From NCBI RefSeq assembly GCF_001836165.1, contig NZ_KV827663.1, positions 1-39,671 on the forward strand: a DNA stretch of 39,671 bases, in the 5' to 3' direction. Origin of the DNA: Corynebacterium sp. HMSC036D02 (GTDB lineage: Bacteria > Actinomycetota > Actinomycetes > Mycobacteriales > Mycobacteriaceae). Under the pieces are notes generated by a model. The model did not search any database and was not told where the DNA came from. It saw nothing but the letters and a program-made list of their open reading frames with translations. The position numbers were made by a program, and so were the translations under genes. Positions within the stretch are counted from its first letter, which is position 1; every line of letters starts with the position of its first letter. Positions 26,110 through 34,362 of this stretch are shown piece by piece.

Positions 26110-26134
26110 GTCCTGTCCGCGAGGCGGGCAGGAC
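26110..26134 (+). terminator. hairpin after the MT0933-like gene
   Basis: GTCCTGTCCGC (26110-26120) pairs with GCGGGCAGGAC (26124-26134) with one G-T wobble around a three-base loop. The T-rich stretch TGTATAAGTTTTG follows but is imperfect. Its position 62 bases after the stop fits a terminator. Confidence 0.65.
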
Positions 26135-26287
26135 TGTATAAGTTTTGTGGTGGTGCATAGTTCTTTGTGATTTTGGTTCGGTCATGGAGTCATAGGTGCC
26201 GGGCTGAACACTGTGAAAACTCTATAAATATTCCTATCTTGCGTTTATGGAACTAAAAAGGGCTATTTCCTAGGTAGGCTAATCACT

Positions 26288-27697
26288 GTGATTACTTCAG
26301 TTGGTGTGGAACGCGGTAACCGGCCCTCTCGGCAGCTACTTATTGAGCAAGCCGGCCGGGTCATTGCCAAGGCGGGCATTGATGAAGTCCGTCTTCGCGA
26401 GGTAGCAGACCAAGTCGATGTGCCCTTTGCGGAAGCTCAGGCGCTGTTTGCTTCTGAGGCTGAGCTTGTTGAAGCCACTAAACACTCGCTCAATGACGCA
26501 TTGACCTCAGTAGTCGATTTGCATCTAGAACGCCTTCCTGAAAACGCAACTGCAGTGGATAAGCTTCGGGCCACAGGTCTGTCATATTTTTCTTTTGCGG
26601 TTGAGGATCCTTCTGCCTTCGCGGCATTTACTGGAGTCCACGCAACGCCGCGGTTGGGGCTTACAGCGGAGGATTTCGCCAATCCCGATGGGCGCGCTGA
26701 GAAGTGTCCTATTATGCGAATCCTTTTTGAGCTGACTGAAGAAGCGATTAAGGAATCTGGCGGCCCAGAGCTTGATGCAAAGGGGACGCTGCTTTCAGCG
26801 TTGTCTATCTTCTCGCATCTGCACGGCGTAACGCAGCTCGCTGCTGAAGGAATCCTGCGCTACCTTTCGCCAGCAGCAAAGAAGCAGACGTTTAGTGCTG
26901 TTATGGATACTCTCAGCGTTGGGCTTTACCCGTTCTTTAGGGGTGAGCGAATTGAACGCGCCATTCCTTATGGCTTGGTGGGCAAGCAGCCGGAAGTGCT
27001 TTTGACAAAGGCTAAGGATCTTCCACGCGCGACAGAAGAAGAGCAGCGTTCAGCGCTACTTCGGGGTGCTGTCGAGGAAGTTCTGGATCGTGGTGTAACC
27101 GGGCTGCACATTGGCGGGGCTGCAAAGCGCGCAGGTCTGAGAGTTCAAGAGGCTGAACACCTTATTGAAAGTGATCAGGAGCTGGCAAGCTACCTTGAGC
27201 GCTACCTGGACAAGATCAACTATGAGTTCATCTACCGTCAGGTCGCTACTCTGCCGGAAGGCTCTAGTTCCATATCCAAGATCAAGGCCACTGGTTATGG
27301 GTATGTTTCGCACGCCCTGTATGACCCTCAAGGATTCGATGCGCTGATCAAGATCGCATCTGGGCCAATTGTTCCCATGTCATTCGAAGATGACTTCCTT
27401 CCGAATGCAAACAAGGCGGTCGAGCTCAAGCGCGACTTTAGCGAATTTGGACGAGCCTTTGGCTTCATTATGTCTCTTGTACGCGAGGTCATCGACGAGG
27501 TTGATGGGCCTCGCACCCCGTGGGTACTTTTTACCCTTGTCATTTCGGTATGGGCGGGCGCTCACGGTCTCTCCATGCTGAGCACGAAGGGGCCATTGCG
27601 TGGTTATGACTCAGACTTTATTTTTGAGGTCCTCACTCAGTATATGGATATCGAATTTGGCGGCATCATGCGAAGCCTCAGCGGTATGGCAAACTAG
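26288..27697 (+). CDS. double TetR-like transcriptional regulator (tandem duplication in one protein)
   Basis: The 469-residue product is about twice the length of a TetR protein and consists of two related halves. Half 1 has an N-terminal helix-turn-helix (about 15-60, AGIDEVRLREVADQVDVPFAEA) and a regulatory domain with KLRATGLSYFSFAVEDPSAF. Half 2 (from about 250) has a second, weaker DNA-binding unit (RGVTGLHIGGAAKRAGLRVQEA) and KIKATGYGYVSHALYDPQGF, clearly homologous to half 1, plus a WAGAHGL motif of the WHG type. No frame break lies between them. A TAGGCT -10 (26275-26280) ends only seven bases before GTG 26288 and no ribosome site is visible, suggesting a leaderless mRNA. No obvious target operon adjoins it. 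Confidence 0.8.
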   Translation: MITSVGVERGNRPSRQLLIEQAGRVIAKAGIDEVRLREVADQVDVPFAEAQALFASEAELVEATKHSLNDALTSVVDLHLERLPENATAVDKLRATGLSYFSFAVEDPSAFAAFTGVHATPRLGLTAEDFANPDGRAEKCPIMRILFELTEEAIKESGGPELDAKGTLLSALSIFSHLHGVTQLAAEGILRYLSPAAKKQTFSAVMDTLSVGLYPFFRGERIERAIPYGLVGKQPEVLLTKAKDLPRATEEEQRSALLRGAVEEVLDRGVTGLHIGGAAKRAGLRVQEAEHLIESDQELASYLERYLDKINYEFIYRQVATLPEGSSSISKIKATGYGYVSHALYDPQGFDALIKIASGPIVPMSFEDDFLPNANKAVELKRDFSEFGRAFGFIMSLVREVIDEVDGPRTPWVLFTLVISVWAGAHGLSMLSTKGPLRGYDSDFIFEVLTQYMDIEFGGIMRSLSGMAN

Positions 27698-27752
27698 TTT
27701 GACTTTCGTGGCCGTGCCGCGTTCCTAGTTGGCCTTAATCTTCATCACGGTT

Positions 27753-27799
27753 AATCTCCGCTTCCTTAAGGGGAAGAGGAGATTTCTTCTTTATTCTTC
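27753..27799 (+). terminator. Rho-independent terminator after the double TetR gene
   Basis: AATCTCC-G-CTTCC and GGAAG-A-GGAGATT form a 12-base stem with a single mismatch (27753-27784), followed by the T-rich run TTCTTCTTTATTCTT. It lies 55 bases after the stop at 27697. Confidence 0.8.
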
Positions 27800-27947
27800 C
27801 GTCTGGAGTTACTTTGTGGTGGGTGAGATATGCGTATTTTCTAGGTGCATTGTGTGGCCGGAGGAGGAGAAGGCCCGCCGGAGTCGGAGGAGGCGCGCTG
27901 TTTGGCGACGACGCACTAGGCACTCTGAAGTTCTGAAGTACGGTGGG

Positions 27948-27965
27948 CTAGCCCGCTAGCCCGCC
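27948..27965. repeat. short palindrome between convergent units
   Basis: GGGCTAG-CCCG-CTAGCCC is a perfect 7-base stem with a four-base loop, extendable by three more pairs. No T-run follows on the plus strand. It lies between the TetR terminator and the tRNA terminator in an otherwise gene-free stretch (27800-27990). Confidence 0.55.
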
Positions 27966-27990
27966 TGAGACCGCGAATGGCGAACGTGAG

Positions 27991-28022
27991 AAAAGGCTGG
28001 CCAGAAGCGCTCTGACCAGCCT
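27991..28022 (-). terminator. Rho-independent terminator of the tRNA-Pro gene
   Basis: Read on the minus strand, AGGCTGGTCAGA and TCTGGCCAGCCT form a 12-base stem with one mismatch around GCGCT, followed by TTTTCTC. It lies eight bases beyond the 3' end of the tRNA. Confidence 0.85.
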
Positions 28023-28030
28023 GAATGCTG

Positions 28031-28104
28031 TCGGACTAACAGGATTTGAACCTGCGACCCCTACACCCCCAGTGTAGTGCGCTACCAAACTGCGCCATAG
28101 TCCG
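28031..28104 (-). tRNA. tRNA-Pro, anticodon GGG
   Basis: The minus-strand sequence folds as a full cloverleaf. The acceptor arms CGGACTA/TAGTCCG have discriminator A. The D arm is GGCGCAGTTTGGTAGCGC, and the anticodon stem is CTACA/TGTAG with loop CTGGGGG, giving anticodon GGG. The T arm contains GGTTCAAATCC. CCA is not encoded. It reads proline codons CCC and CCU. Confidence 0.96.
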
Positions 28105-28132
28105 CCGTCGCACCGTTTGGTGCAACTGCTAC

Positions 28133-28162
28133 AGATTACACCAGTAGTATTCGCTTCGACAA
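28133..28162 (-). promoter_or_regulatory. promoter of tRNA-Pro
   Basis: On the minus strand, TTGTCG (28157-28162) and TAATCT (28133-28138) are separated by 18 bases and lie 28 bases before the mature tRNA 5' end. Both hexamers fit the sigma-A consensus reasonably well. Confidence 0.65.
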
Positions 28163-28193
28163 AATCCCTGTTCACCCTTTGTTTTAGAGGCAG

Positions 28194-28592
28194 CTAAAGC
28201 TCGCCGGTGGAATAGACCCATTTCCCGCCTTGGCGGCGGAAAGAGGAGCGTTCCCGCTGAGAGCCCTTGGCAGCGCCCTTATAGAAGGCCTCGAATTCCA
28301 CGATGCCGGTCTGGTCCAAGGGGCCGCCCGCGACGGTGTCGATAATGTCGAGGCGATAAAAGCGAATGCCGGTCTCGGCAAGATCCAGACGTTCGGGTCG
28401 AGTTTCGGGGTCCCAAGTGCGCAACAAATAGTCCTCGTCGCCGGTGACGAAAGCACTGAAACGTGAGCGCATCAATGCCTCCGCTGAGGGAGCAGGCGTG
28501 CCCGCGTGGTAGCGCGAGCAGCACTCGCCAAACGTCAAACCAGTTCCGCATGGGCAGCGGGCGGCGGGGTCAAGGGGGTTGAGAACGATCAT
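28194..28592 (-). CDS. YchJ-like SEC-C motif protein (UPF0225)
   Basis: The 132-residue product begins with a SEC-C type zinc-binding motif, CPCGTGLTFGECCSRYH. The NTF2-like domain of the YchJ family follows: AEALMRSRFSAFVTGDEDYLLRTWDPETRP, then VEFEAFYK and RERSSFRRQGGKWVYSTGEL. Function in the cell is not established for the family. It starts seven bases after the end of the hydrolase-OsmC gene on the same strand, so the two are probably cotranscribed. The stop lies 90 bases from the tRNA gene. Confidence 0.9.
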   Translation of the reverse strand: MIVLNPLDPAARCPCGTGLTFGECCSRYHAGTPAPSAEALMRSRFSAFVTGDEDYLLRTWDPETRPERLDLAETGIRFYRLDIIDTVAGGPLDQTGIVEFEAFYKGAAKGSQRERSSFRRQGGKWVYSTGEL

Positions 28593-28599
28593 GGGTGGT

Positions 28600-29784
28600 C
28601 TATCCCGCAGTGATTCTCACGGTGGTGGTGACATCCACGGCCAGGAGGGGATCGATGGTGGAGGCTGCGGCGGCGTCGCCAAGCGCGCGTTGTTGGTCCG
28701 CAGTGAGGGAGGCCGGGAGCGTCACCGTTCGCGTAAAGCGAGTCTCGGACTCTTGGGTAACGCTGACGGACACCGACTCGAGAGCCTTCGCGTCAATTTT
28801 GTGCGCCTTGCCCGCCGCCATGACGGCCTGGGTGCTTGCCGTAACCAATGCGGACATGAGGAGGCCCTCAGCGGTAAATCCTTGGCCTTTACCGCCGTTC
28901 TTCTTCGTGCGGTCAGCGCTCACAGAGCGGTCATTGTGGCGCACGACGACGCCCATCCTGGTTCCTACTGCTGGGATGGCTACTGCGGAATCTTCAGCGA
29001 CCGTTGCGGGAAGGTTTTCCGGGACAACGAACTGCTCCGCCCACGCGCCAATGAGATCGGCCGCGCGGGCTGCCGCGCCTTGTTTAGTCAAGAGGTGATC
29101 AGCCTTGTCCAAAGCGACGAGAGACTTGGGGTAGCGCGTAGTGCGGAAGATGTTCTGGGCGTTATCGATGCCAACGGTCTGATCAATTGGGGAGTGCAGC
29201 ACCATGAGAGGCTTACGCAGACGCGGAAGGTATGCCTCTGGGTTGGTATCAGCAAGGTCTTCGAGGAAAAGGCGCGAAATAGTCAGCGCGCGGCCACCCA
29301 AGGTGACCTCTACCTCGCCATTGGCATCGACCTGGCCAATCTTGTCGGCGTAGTGCAGCACAGAGTGCGCGGGATCGAAAGGGGCGCCAATGGTGGCGAC
29401 GGCCTTGAGGGAACGAATGTCATTGGCTGCTGCGAGAGCGGCCGCGCCGCCCAGCGAGTGGCCCATGAGCAGCTGCGGCGCGGAATAATTCTTGACCAGC
29501 CAGTCGGCGGCGGCCTGGATATCAGCAACATTTTGGCTGAAACATGTGTCCGCGAAATTTCCTTCGGATTGGCCTAGGCCAGGAAAATCGAAGCGCAGGG
29601 TAGCGATGCCAAAGTTAGTCAGCTGCTTGCTCACGCGGGCAGCGCCCGGGGTATGGCGCGAACCGGCAAAGCAGTGCGCAAAGATGGCGAAGGCTTGCGG
29701 AGGGGAGTCAGGGAAGTCGATGGTTCCGGCCATCGTGGTACCGGTGCTGGAGGGGAGCGACACGTTCACGGATTGCATGATCAT
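28600..29784 (-). CDS. alpha/beta hydrolase fused to an OsmC-like domain
   Basis: From ATG 29784 the product has 394 residues. Residues about 20-255 are an alpha/beta hydrolase with HCFAGSRHTPGAAR, nucleophile GHSLGGAAAL, acid LHSPIDQTVG and histidine DKADHLL. Residues about 265-394 match OsmC proteins (GFTAEGLLMSALVTASTQAVM; ASLTADQQRALGDAA). The two positions normally held by the OsmC peroxidatic cysteines are serine (TAS; AAST), and this domain has no cysteine, so peroxide reduction by the usual mechanism is unlikely. Hydrolase-OsmC fusions are known in actinobacteria. The frame extends upstream to 30243, but that part is antisense to secA2. No ribosome site is seen; TTATAT seven bases before the ATG suggests a leaderless transcript. 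Confidence 0.88.
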   Translation of the reverse strand: MIMQSVNVSLPSSTGTTMAGTIDFPDSPPQAFAIFAHCFAGSRHTPGAARVSKQLTNFGIATLRFDFPGLGQSEGNFADTCFSQNVADIQAAADWLVKNYSAPQLLMGHSLGGAAALAAANDIRSLKAVATIGAPFDPAHSVLHYADKIGQVDANGEVEVTLGGRALTISRLFLEDLADTNPEAYLPRLRKPLMVLHSPIDQTVGIDNAQNIFRTTRYPKSLVALDKADHLLTKQGAAARAADLIGAWAEQFVVPENLPATVAEDSAVAIPAVGTRMGVVVRHNDRSVSADRTKKNGGKGQGFTAEGLLMSALVTASTQAVMAAGKAHKIDAKALESVSVSVTQESETRFTRTVTLPASLTADQQRALGDAAAASTIDPLLAVDVTTTVRITAG

Positions 29785-29874
29785 AAGGATATAAGGGCGA
29801 ACGCACGCCTGCGAACCGGGGTTGACTAGAGTCGATAGAAGACCTGTATGACGCACAAGGATGGAGGAGTGCTC

Positions 29875-32166
29875 ATGGGCGCATTCGATTGGTTCTGGAA
29901 GGCAATGGGCGCGCAGTCCGAACGCAACAATAAGAAGTCGAAAGCCGTTGTAACGGCCGCAGATTCCGCGGTGGAGGATATCGCGAACCTGTCGGATGCA
30001 GAGGTTTCCGCCACCGCACGGGAGTGCGTGAAGGACGGCAAGATCGCGGATAAGTCCCGCTTCCTCGCAGCCCTGGCCGTGGCCAGTGAACGCAAGCTTG
30101 GCATGCGTCCTTTTACAGTCCAATCCCAAGCTGTGCTGCGACTTCTTGAAGGTGACGTTATCCAGATGGCCACCGGCGAGGGAAAGACGCTGGTGGGCGC
30201 CATGGCCGCGACTGGTTTCGCGCTCACCGGTAAGCGCGTGCACCTGGTGACAGTCAACAATTATCTAGCAGCGCGTGATGCCGAATGGATGCGCCCGCTC
30301 GTGGAATTCTTTGGACTCACGGTGGCCTCGGTAACGGAGAAGCTCGGCGCGGGAGAACGCCGCGCGGCCTACCTATCCGACATCATCTATGCGCCAGTCA
30401 ATGAGCTCGGTTTCGACGTGCTACGGGATAACCAGATCACGTCCCGCGAGCAGACGGTGCAAGCGCGCGCGGATGTGGCGTTGGTGGATGAAGCGGATTC
30501 TGTGCTTGTCGACGAAGCCCTCGTCCCACTCGTCCTCGCCGGAAATCGCCCCGGTGAGGAATCTACGGGCCACATCACCAACGTGGTCTCCCGGCTGCGC
30601 GAGGAACAGGACTACGTTATCGCGGAGGATGGGCGCACGGTCGCGCTCACCGATGAGGGCGCGGCACGCGTGGAGCGCGAATTGGGCCTCGACTCTCTCT
30701 ACTCGGAGGAGAACATCGGCTCCGTGCTAGTTAAAGTCAACTTGGCGCTGCACGCTAAGGCATTGCTTATCCGCGATATTCACTACATCATCACGGAAGG
30801 AAAGCTGCAGCTTATCGACGCCTCCCGCGGCCGCGTCGCCGAACTGCAGCGCTGGCCGGATGGCCTTCAAGCGGCGGTGGAGGCCAAGGAAGGCTTGGAG
30901 GTATCGGAAGGCGGGCGCATCCTCGACACCATTACGCTCCAGGAGCTCATGCGGCGCTATCCGCTGGTGTGCGGCATGACCGGTACCGCAGTGGAGGCAA
31001 CAGACCAACTGCGTCAGTTTTATGACCTGCACGTCTCCGTCATCGACCGTAACAAGGAACTGCAGCGCTTCGACGAACCTGACCGCATTTATGCCTCCGT
31101 GGATGAAAAATCCCGTGCCATCGTCAATGAAATCGTGGCAATTAATAGAACTGGACAGCCGGTGCTCGTGGGTACCCACGACGTTGCTGAATCAGAAGAC
31201 CTCGCCGAAGCCCTCCGGGCACGGGGGATTACGGTCAACGTCCTTAACGCAAAGAATGATGAGGACGAGGCGCGCATCGTTGCGGAAGCAGGTGACGTGG
31301 GGCGAGTGACCGTGTCCACCCAGATGGCGGGCCGCGGCACCGATATCAAGCTTGGCGGCGCGGATGAGTCAGACCGTGAAGCCGTTGTTGAGAAGGGCGG
31401 ATTGGCAGTGCTCGGCACGTCACGCCACCGCTCCTCTCGTTTGGATAACCAGTTGCGCGGGCGTGCAGGCCGCCAAGGAGATCCCGGGAAGTCTCTCTTC
31501 TTTGTCTCCTTGGAGGATGACGTGGTCAAACAGGGTGGGGAAGATGAATCCTTGTCCGCGCGACCTGATGCCAACGGGCTTATTGACTCCAAGCGGGTTC
31601 GTGATTTCATCGCGCACTGCCAGCGCGTGACCGAGGGCCAACTGCTGGAGATTCATGCACAGACATGGAAATACAACCAGCTGCTCGCGGATCAGCGCAT
31701 CATCATCGATGAACGCCGTGCCAAGCTGCTCGATACCGATCAAGCCTGGCAGGAGTTGGCTGAGCGGGCGCCCGAACGTGCCGCTGAGCTGGCTGATATT
31801 CCTGCGTCGGCTCGTGAGCGGGCTGCCCGCGAGATTATGCTGTATCACCTAGATTTGGCGTGGGCCGACCACCTGGAGCTGATGGATGACGTTCGTGAAT
31901 CCATCCACTTGCGCGCCATCGCTCGCGAAACGCCTATCGACGAGTACCACCGCATCGCGGTGCGTGAATTCAAGGACTTGGCGCAGCGGGCAGTTGATGA
32001 TGCTCTTGATACTTTTAAGACTGTGCTTATTGATTCTGAGGGTGCCCACCTAGAGGATCATGGGCTGTCCCGACCGAGCGCCACGTGGACTTATATGGTC
32101 TCTGATAACCCACTATCTGGGGGCGGAAACTCCGTGCTCAAGGGCATAGGAAACATTTTCCGCTAA
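29875..32166 (+). CDS. secA2: accessory preprotein translocase ATPase SecA2
   Basis: From ATG 29875 the product has 763 residues, shorter than housekeeping SecA and without the zinc-binding C-terminal linker. Walker A is MATGEGKTLVGAMAA, followed by TVNNYLAARDAEWM, the Walker B region DVALVDEADSVLVDEA, the preprotein cross-linking part, VSTQMAGRGTDIKLGG and LRGRAGRQGDPGKSLFFVSLEDD. In mycobacteria and corynebacteria SecA2 exports a subset of proteins alongside SecYEG. GGAGG lies just upstream of ATG 29875; the frame is open to 29848. The 5' end is divergent from the hydrolase-OsmC gene, leaving a 90-base shared region. Confidence 0.92.
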   Translation: MGAFDWFWKAMGAQSERNNKKSKAVVTAADSAVEDIANLSDAEVSATARECVKDGKIADKSRFLAALAVASERKLGMRPFTVQSQAVLRLLEGDVIQMATGEGKTLVGAMAATGFALTGKRVHLVTVNNYLAARDAEWMRPLVEFFGLTVASVTEKLGAGERRAAYLSDIIYAPVNELGFDVLRDNQITSREQTVQARADVALVDEADSVLVDEALVPLVLAGNRPGEESTGHITNVVSRLREEQDYVIAEDGRTVALTDEGAARVERELGLDSLYSEENIGSVLVKVNLALHAKALLIRDIHYIITEGKLQLIDASRGRVAELQRWPDGLQAAVEAKEGLEVSEGGRILDTITLQELMRRYPLVCGMTGTAVEATDQLRQFYDLHVSVIDRNKELQRFDEPDRIYASVDEKSRAIVNEIVAINRTGQPVLVGTHDVAESEDLAEALRARGITVNVLNAKNDEDEARIVAEAGDVGRVTVSTQMAGRGTDIKLGGADESDREAVVEKGGLAVLGTSRHRSSRLDNQLRGRAGRQGDPGKSLFFVSLEDDVVKQGGEDESLSARPDANGLIDSKRVRDFIAHCQRVTEGQLLEIHAQTWKYNQLLADQRIIIDERRAKLLDTDQAWQELAERAPERAAELADIPASARERAAREIMLYHLDLAWADHLELMDDVRESIHLRAIARETPIDEYHRIAVREFKDLAQRAVDDALDTFKTVLIDSEGAHLEDHGLSRPSATWTYMVSDNPLSGGGNSVLKGIGNIFR

Positions 32167-32253
32167 TGTAAATGCGCCAGAGGTGACTCGCGCGGACAGC
32201 GGAGTCGCTAATATGGAATGAGTCAACATCGATCCGACCCTTCGGAGGTAAAA

Positions 32254-32685
32254 ATGAGCGAGAATACCGGAACGCCGGAACCGCAGGCAGAGACTACTTC
32301 TGTCTTCCGCGCTGATCTTCTCAAGGAGATGGAAAACGGCACCGCGGCGGGTTCTGACGCCTCCGTTGCCGGCGCTGAGAACCTGGCAGAGGGCCAGGCG
32401 TTGCTCGTCGTAAAGCGTGGCCCTAACGCTGGCGCACGCTTCCTGCTGGATCAGCCGACCACCACCGCTGGTCGCCACCCAGAAGCAGACATCTTCCTTG
32501 ATGATGTTACGGTGTCCCGCCGCCATGCCGAGTTCCGCGCCAAAGATGGCCAATTTGAGGTTGTCGATGTCGGATCGCTCAACGGCACCTACGTCAACCG
32601 TGAGCCGCGCAACGCGCAGGTGCTGGAAGTAGGCGATGAAATCCAGATCGGTAAGTTCCGCCTGGTATTTATTGCCCCTAAATAA
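32254..32685 (+). CDS. odhI: OdhI/GarA, FHA-domain inhibitor of 2-oxoglutarate dehydrogenase
   Basis: The 143-residue product has a disordered N-terminus carrying the phosphorylation motif ETTSVF (Thr14, Thr15), then an FHA domain (about 55-130) with GRHPEADIFLDD, TVSRRHAEF and DVGSLNGTYVNREP. In C. glutamicum the unphosphorylated form binds and inhibits OdhA. PknG-type kinases phosphorylate Thr14 and relieve this, which controls glutamate versus TCA flux. An earlier in-frame ATG (32218) exists, but GGAGG immediately before ATG 32254 and the family N-terminus MSENTGTPEPQ fix the start. A TAATAT at 32209-32214 may be the -10. Confidence 0.95.
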   Translation: MSENTGTPEPQAETTSVFRADLLKEMENGTAAGSDASVAGAENLAEGQALLVVKRGPNAGARFLLDQPTTTAGRHPEADIFLDDVTVSRRHAEFRAKDGQFEVVDVGSLNGTYVNREPRNAQVLEVGDEIQIGKFRLVFIAPK

Positions 32686-32694
32686 AACAGTTCT

Positions 32695-32712
32695 AGTTAG
32701 TAGGAACTAGTT
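32695..32712. repeat. short inverted repeat CTAGTT-AGTAGG-AACTAG before ftsR
   Basis: CTAGTT and AACTAG form a 6-base perfect inverted repeat about 90 bases before the ftsR start, soon after odhI ends. It could be a weak terminator or an operator; there is no T-run. Low significance alone. Confidence 0.35.
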
Positions 32713-32802
32713 GGGGGCGAGGGGAGTAGGTTTATCTCGCTCCCTATCCACGTTCCCGCTGTGTCCAAGTGAAACCGTGTAGAAAGCAGTAGTAGTCCTA
32801 TC

Positions 32803-33558
32803 GTGAGTGCGCAGAAGTCCACCGCCGCTGCCGCAGCAGCGTCTTCCGTGGCCAAGAAGACCAAGCCTGCTAAGCAGAAGCCTATGTCCATTGGCGTAAC
32901 GCTGAAGCACGTTCAGAAGCAATTCCCGGACGTGACGGTGTCGAAGATTCGCTTCTTGGAATCCGAGGGGCTGATTACTCCGGAGCGCACCGCAAAGGGC
33001 TACCGTCGCTATTACCAAAAGGACTTGGACCGCCTGCGCTACATTCTGACCGCGCAGCGTGATCACTACACCCCGCTCAAGGTCATTCGGGAACAGCTGG
33101 ATGCAATGGACTCGGGGCAGGTGACGGCTATTGTTTCCTCCCAGGCTGAGGCCCTCATCAGCGCTGAGCAGCTACGTGCCCCGGTGGTCACCAGGCTTAC
33201 CGACGCCGACGTGGCCGACCAAGCCGGAACCACGCAGGAAAACATCGCGAAACTGGTCTCGGTGGGCCTGATCAAGCCGGATCCGGCGGGCTTCTTTGAC
33301 ACGGATGATGTGTCCATCGTTTCCGCGGCCGTCGCGCTGGAGTCCTTTGGGCTCGAGGCGCGGCAGTTGAAATCGCTGCGCAATGCTGCCCGCCGCCAGG
33401 CGGACATGATTTCGCAGGTGGCAACTCCGGTTGCGCATTCGAAGTCTGATACTGCCCCGCAACAGGCCGAAGAGCTGTCCCAGCAGATGGCGGCCCTGGT
33501 TTTATCGCTTCACGGGACGTTGGTCAAAACCGAGCTTCGCGACGAATTCCGACCTTAA
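32803..33558 (+). CDS. ftsR: MerR-family regulator, FtsR type
   Basis: The 251-residue product has an Ala/Lys-rich leader of about 28 residues, then a MerR winged helix (about 33-100) with TVSKIRFLESEGLITPERTAKGYRRYYQKDLDRLRYI. A long helical C-terminal region follows, without effector-binding cysteines. It sits directly after odhI, the position of FtsR in C. glutamicum, which activates ftsZ expression and so affects cell size. Orthology is inferred from synteny and family. The GTG start at 32803 has only a weak ribosome site. A DUF151 gene and a second MerR gene follow. Confidence 0.82.
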   Translation: MSAQKSTAAAAAASSVAKKTKPAKQKPMSIGVTLKHVQKQFPDVTVSKIRFLESEGLITPERTAKGYRRYYQKDLDRLRYILTAQRDHYTPLKVIREQLDAMDSGQVTAIVSSQAEALISAEQLRAPVVTRLTDADVADQAGTTQENIAKLVSVGLIKPDPAGFFDTDDVSIVSAAVALESFGLEARQLKSLRNAARRQADMISQVATPVAHSKSDTAPQQAEELSQQMAALVLSLHGTLVKTELRDEFRP

Positions 33559-33694
33559 GTCTTTCTAGGGCATTGATTCCTGGACCCGCGATGGAATGGC
33601 ATGCGCCCAAGCTTCGCGACGACTTCTCGTGCCTTTCCGAGTATCTCTACGCCGCCTAGTTCATGTGTAAGAAAAGTGTGTAAAAGTGGGTCCC

Positions 33695-34285
33695 ATGACT
33701 ACTGAAGTACTGAAATTTCTAGGAATCCATCCCGTCGGTCCCGAGAACAATCTGTGTGCTCTTTTCTACTGGGAAGAGGCGGACCGCCACGTGCCAGTGT
33801 GGGTCTCACCGATTGATGGGGCGCGCGTGCTGCAAGTCCTCGAGCGGCATTTCAACGCGCGGCCAAGCACCTACGAGCTGCTCATCGCCTTCGCGGACCA
33901 GCTCGACGGCATTGAGCACATCTGCGTCTCCGAGTATCGCAAGGGCGTTTTCATGGTTGATCTCGTGGACGGAACCGGCGAAGAGCACGATGCCCGTTTG
34001 TCCGATGCACTCGTCTTGGCAGACCACTATGGGCTGCCCATCCATTTTGAAAATGACGTGCTCGACGAGGTGGCCATCTACATTAGCGACGAGGACCTCA
34101 AAGAGTATTACGGCCTAGAGCGCGAGGCGGAATCCCCGGAGACCTTTCCAGAAAAGCGCATGCGTGATTTTCAAGAGCGAGCCGCTCAGCAGAATTCGCA
34201 GGACGATGATGACTTCGAGCAGATGATGCGTGATTCTGGCATATCGGAGGAGGACTTGCTCGGTGGAGAGGAAGGCGAAGACTAA
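33695..34285 (+). CDS. DUF151 (bifunctional nuclease-like) protein
   Basis: The 196-residue product has the DUF151 pattern: EVLKFLGIHPVGPENNLCALFYWEE, VWVSPIDGARVLQVL, RPSTYELLIAFADQ and DARLSDALVLADHYGLPIHFENDVLDE. The last ~60 residues are an acidic tail (DDDDFEQMMRDSGISEEDLLGGEEG). Family members include plant and Thermotoga proteins with reported nuclease activity; function in corynebacteria is not established. The frame is open three codons earlier to a GTG, but ATG 33695 fits better. A terminator at 34363 ends the unit. Confidence 0.85.
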   Translation: MTTEVLKFLGIHPVGPENNLCALFYWEEADRHVPVWVSPIDGARVLQVLERHFNARPSTYELLIAFADQLDGIEHICVSEYRKGVFMVDLVDGTGEEHDARLSDALVLADHYGLPIHFENDVLDEVAIYISDEDLKEYYGLEREAESPETFPEKRMRDFQERAAQQNSQDDDDFEQMMRDSGISEEDLLGGEEGED

Positions 34286-34362
34286 CTCCATCACTGCGAG
34301 GAGCCTAAGTTCCCCGTGGTTCAATATCGCACTTATGCCCTAAACCGGCCTTGATGGACACA

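Noticed and set aside
27729..27959. Plus-strand 76-codon frame after the double TetR gene
   Set aside because: It begins before the terminator hairpin and runs through it; arginine-rich nonsense at the end.
28579..29577. 332-codon plus-strand frame
   Set aside because: Antisense to the hydrolase-OsmC gene and YchJ start; Gly/Arg-rich with no domain.
29787..30243. N-terminal extension of the hydrolase-OsmC frame
   Set aside because: It is antisense to the start of secA2 and has no family similarity; the hydrolase core begins after ATG 29784.
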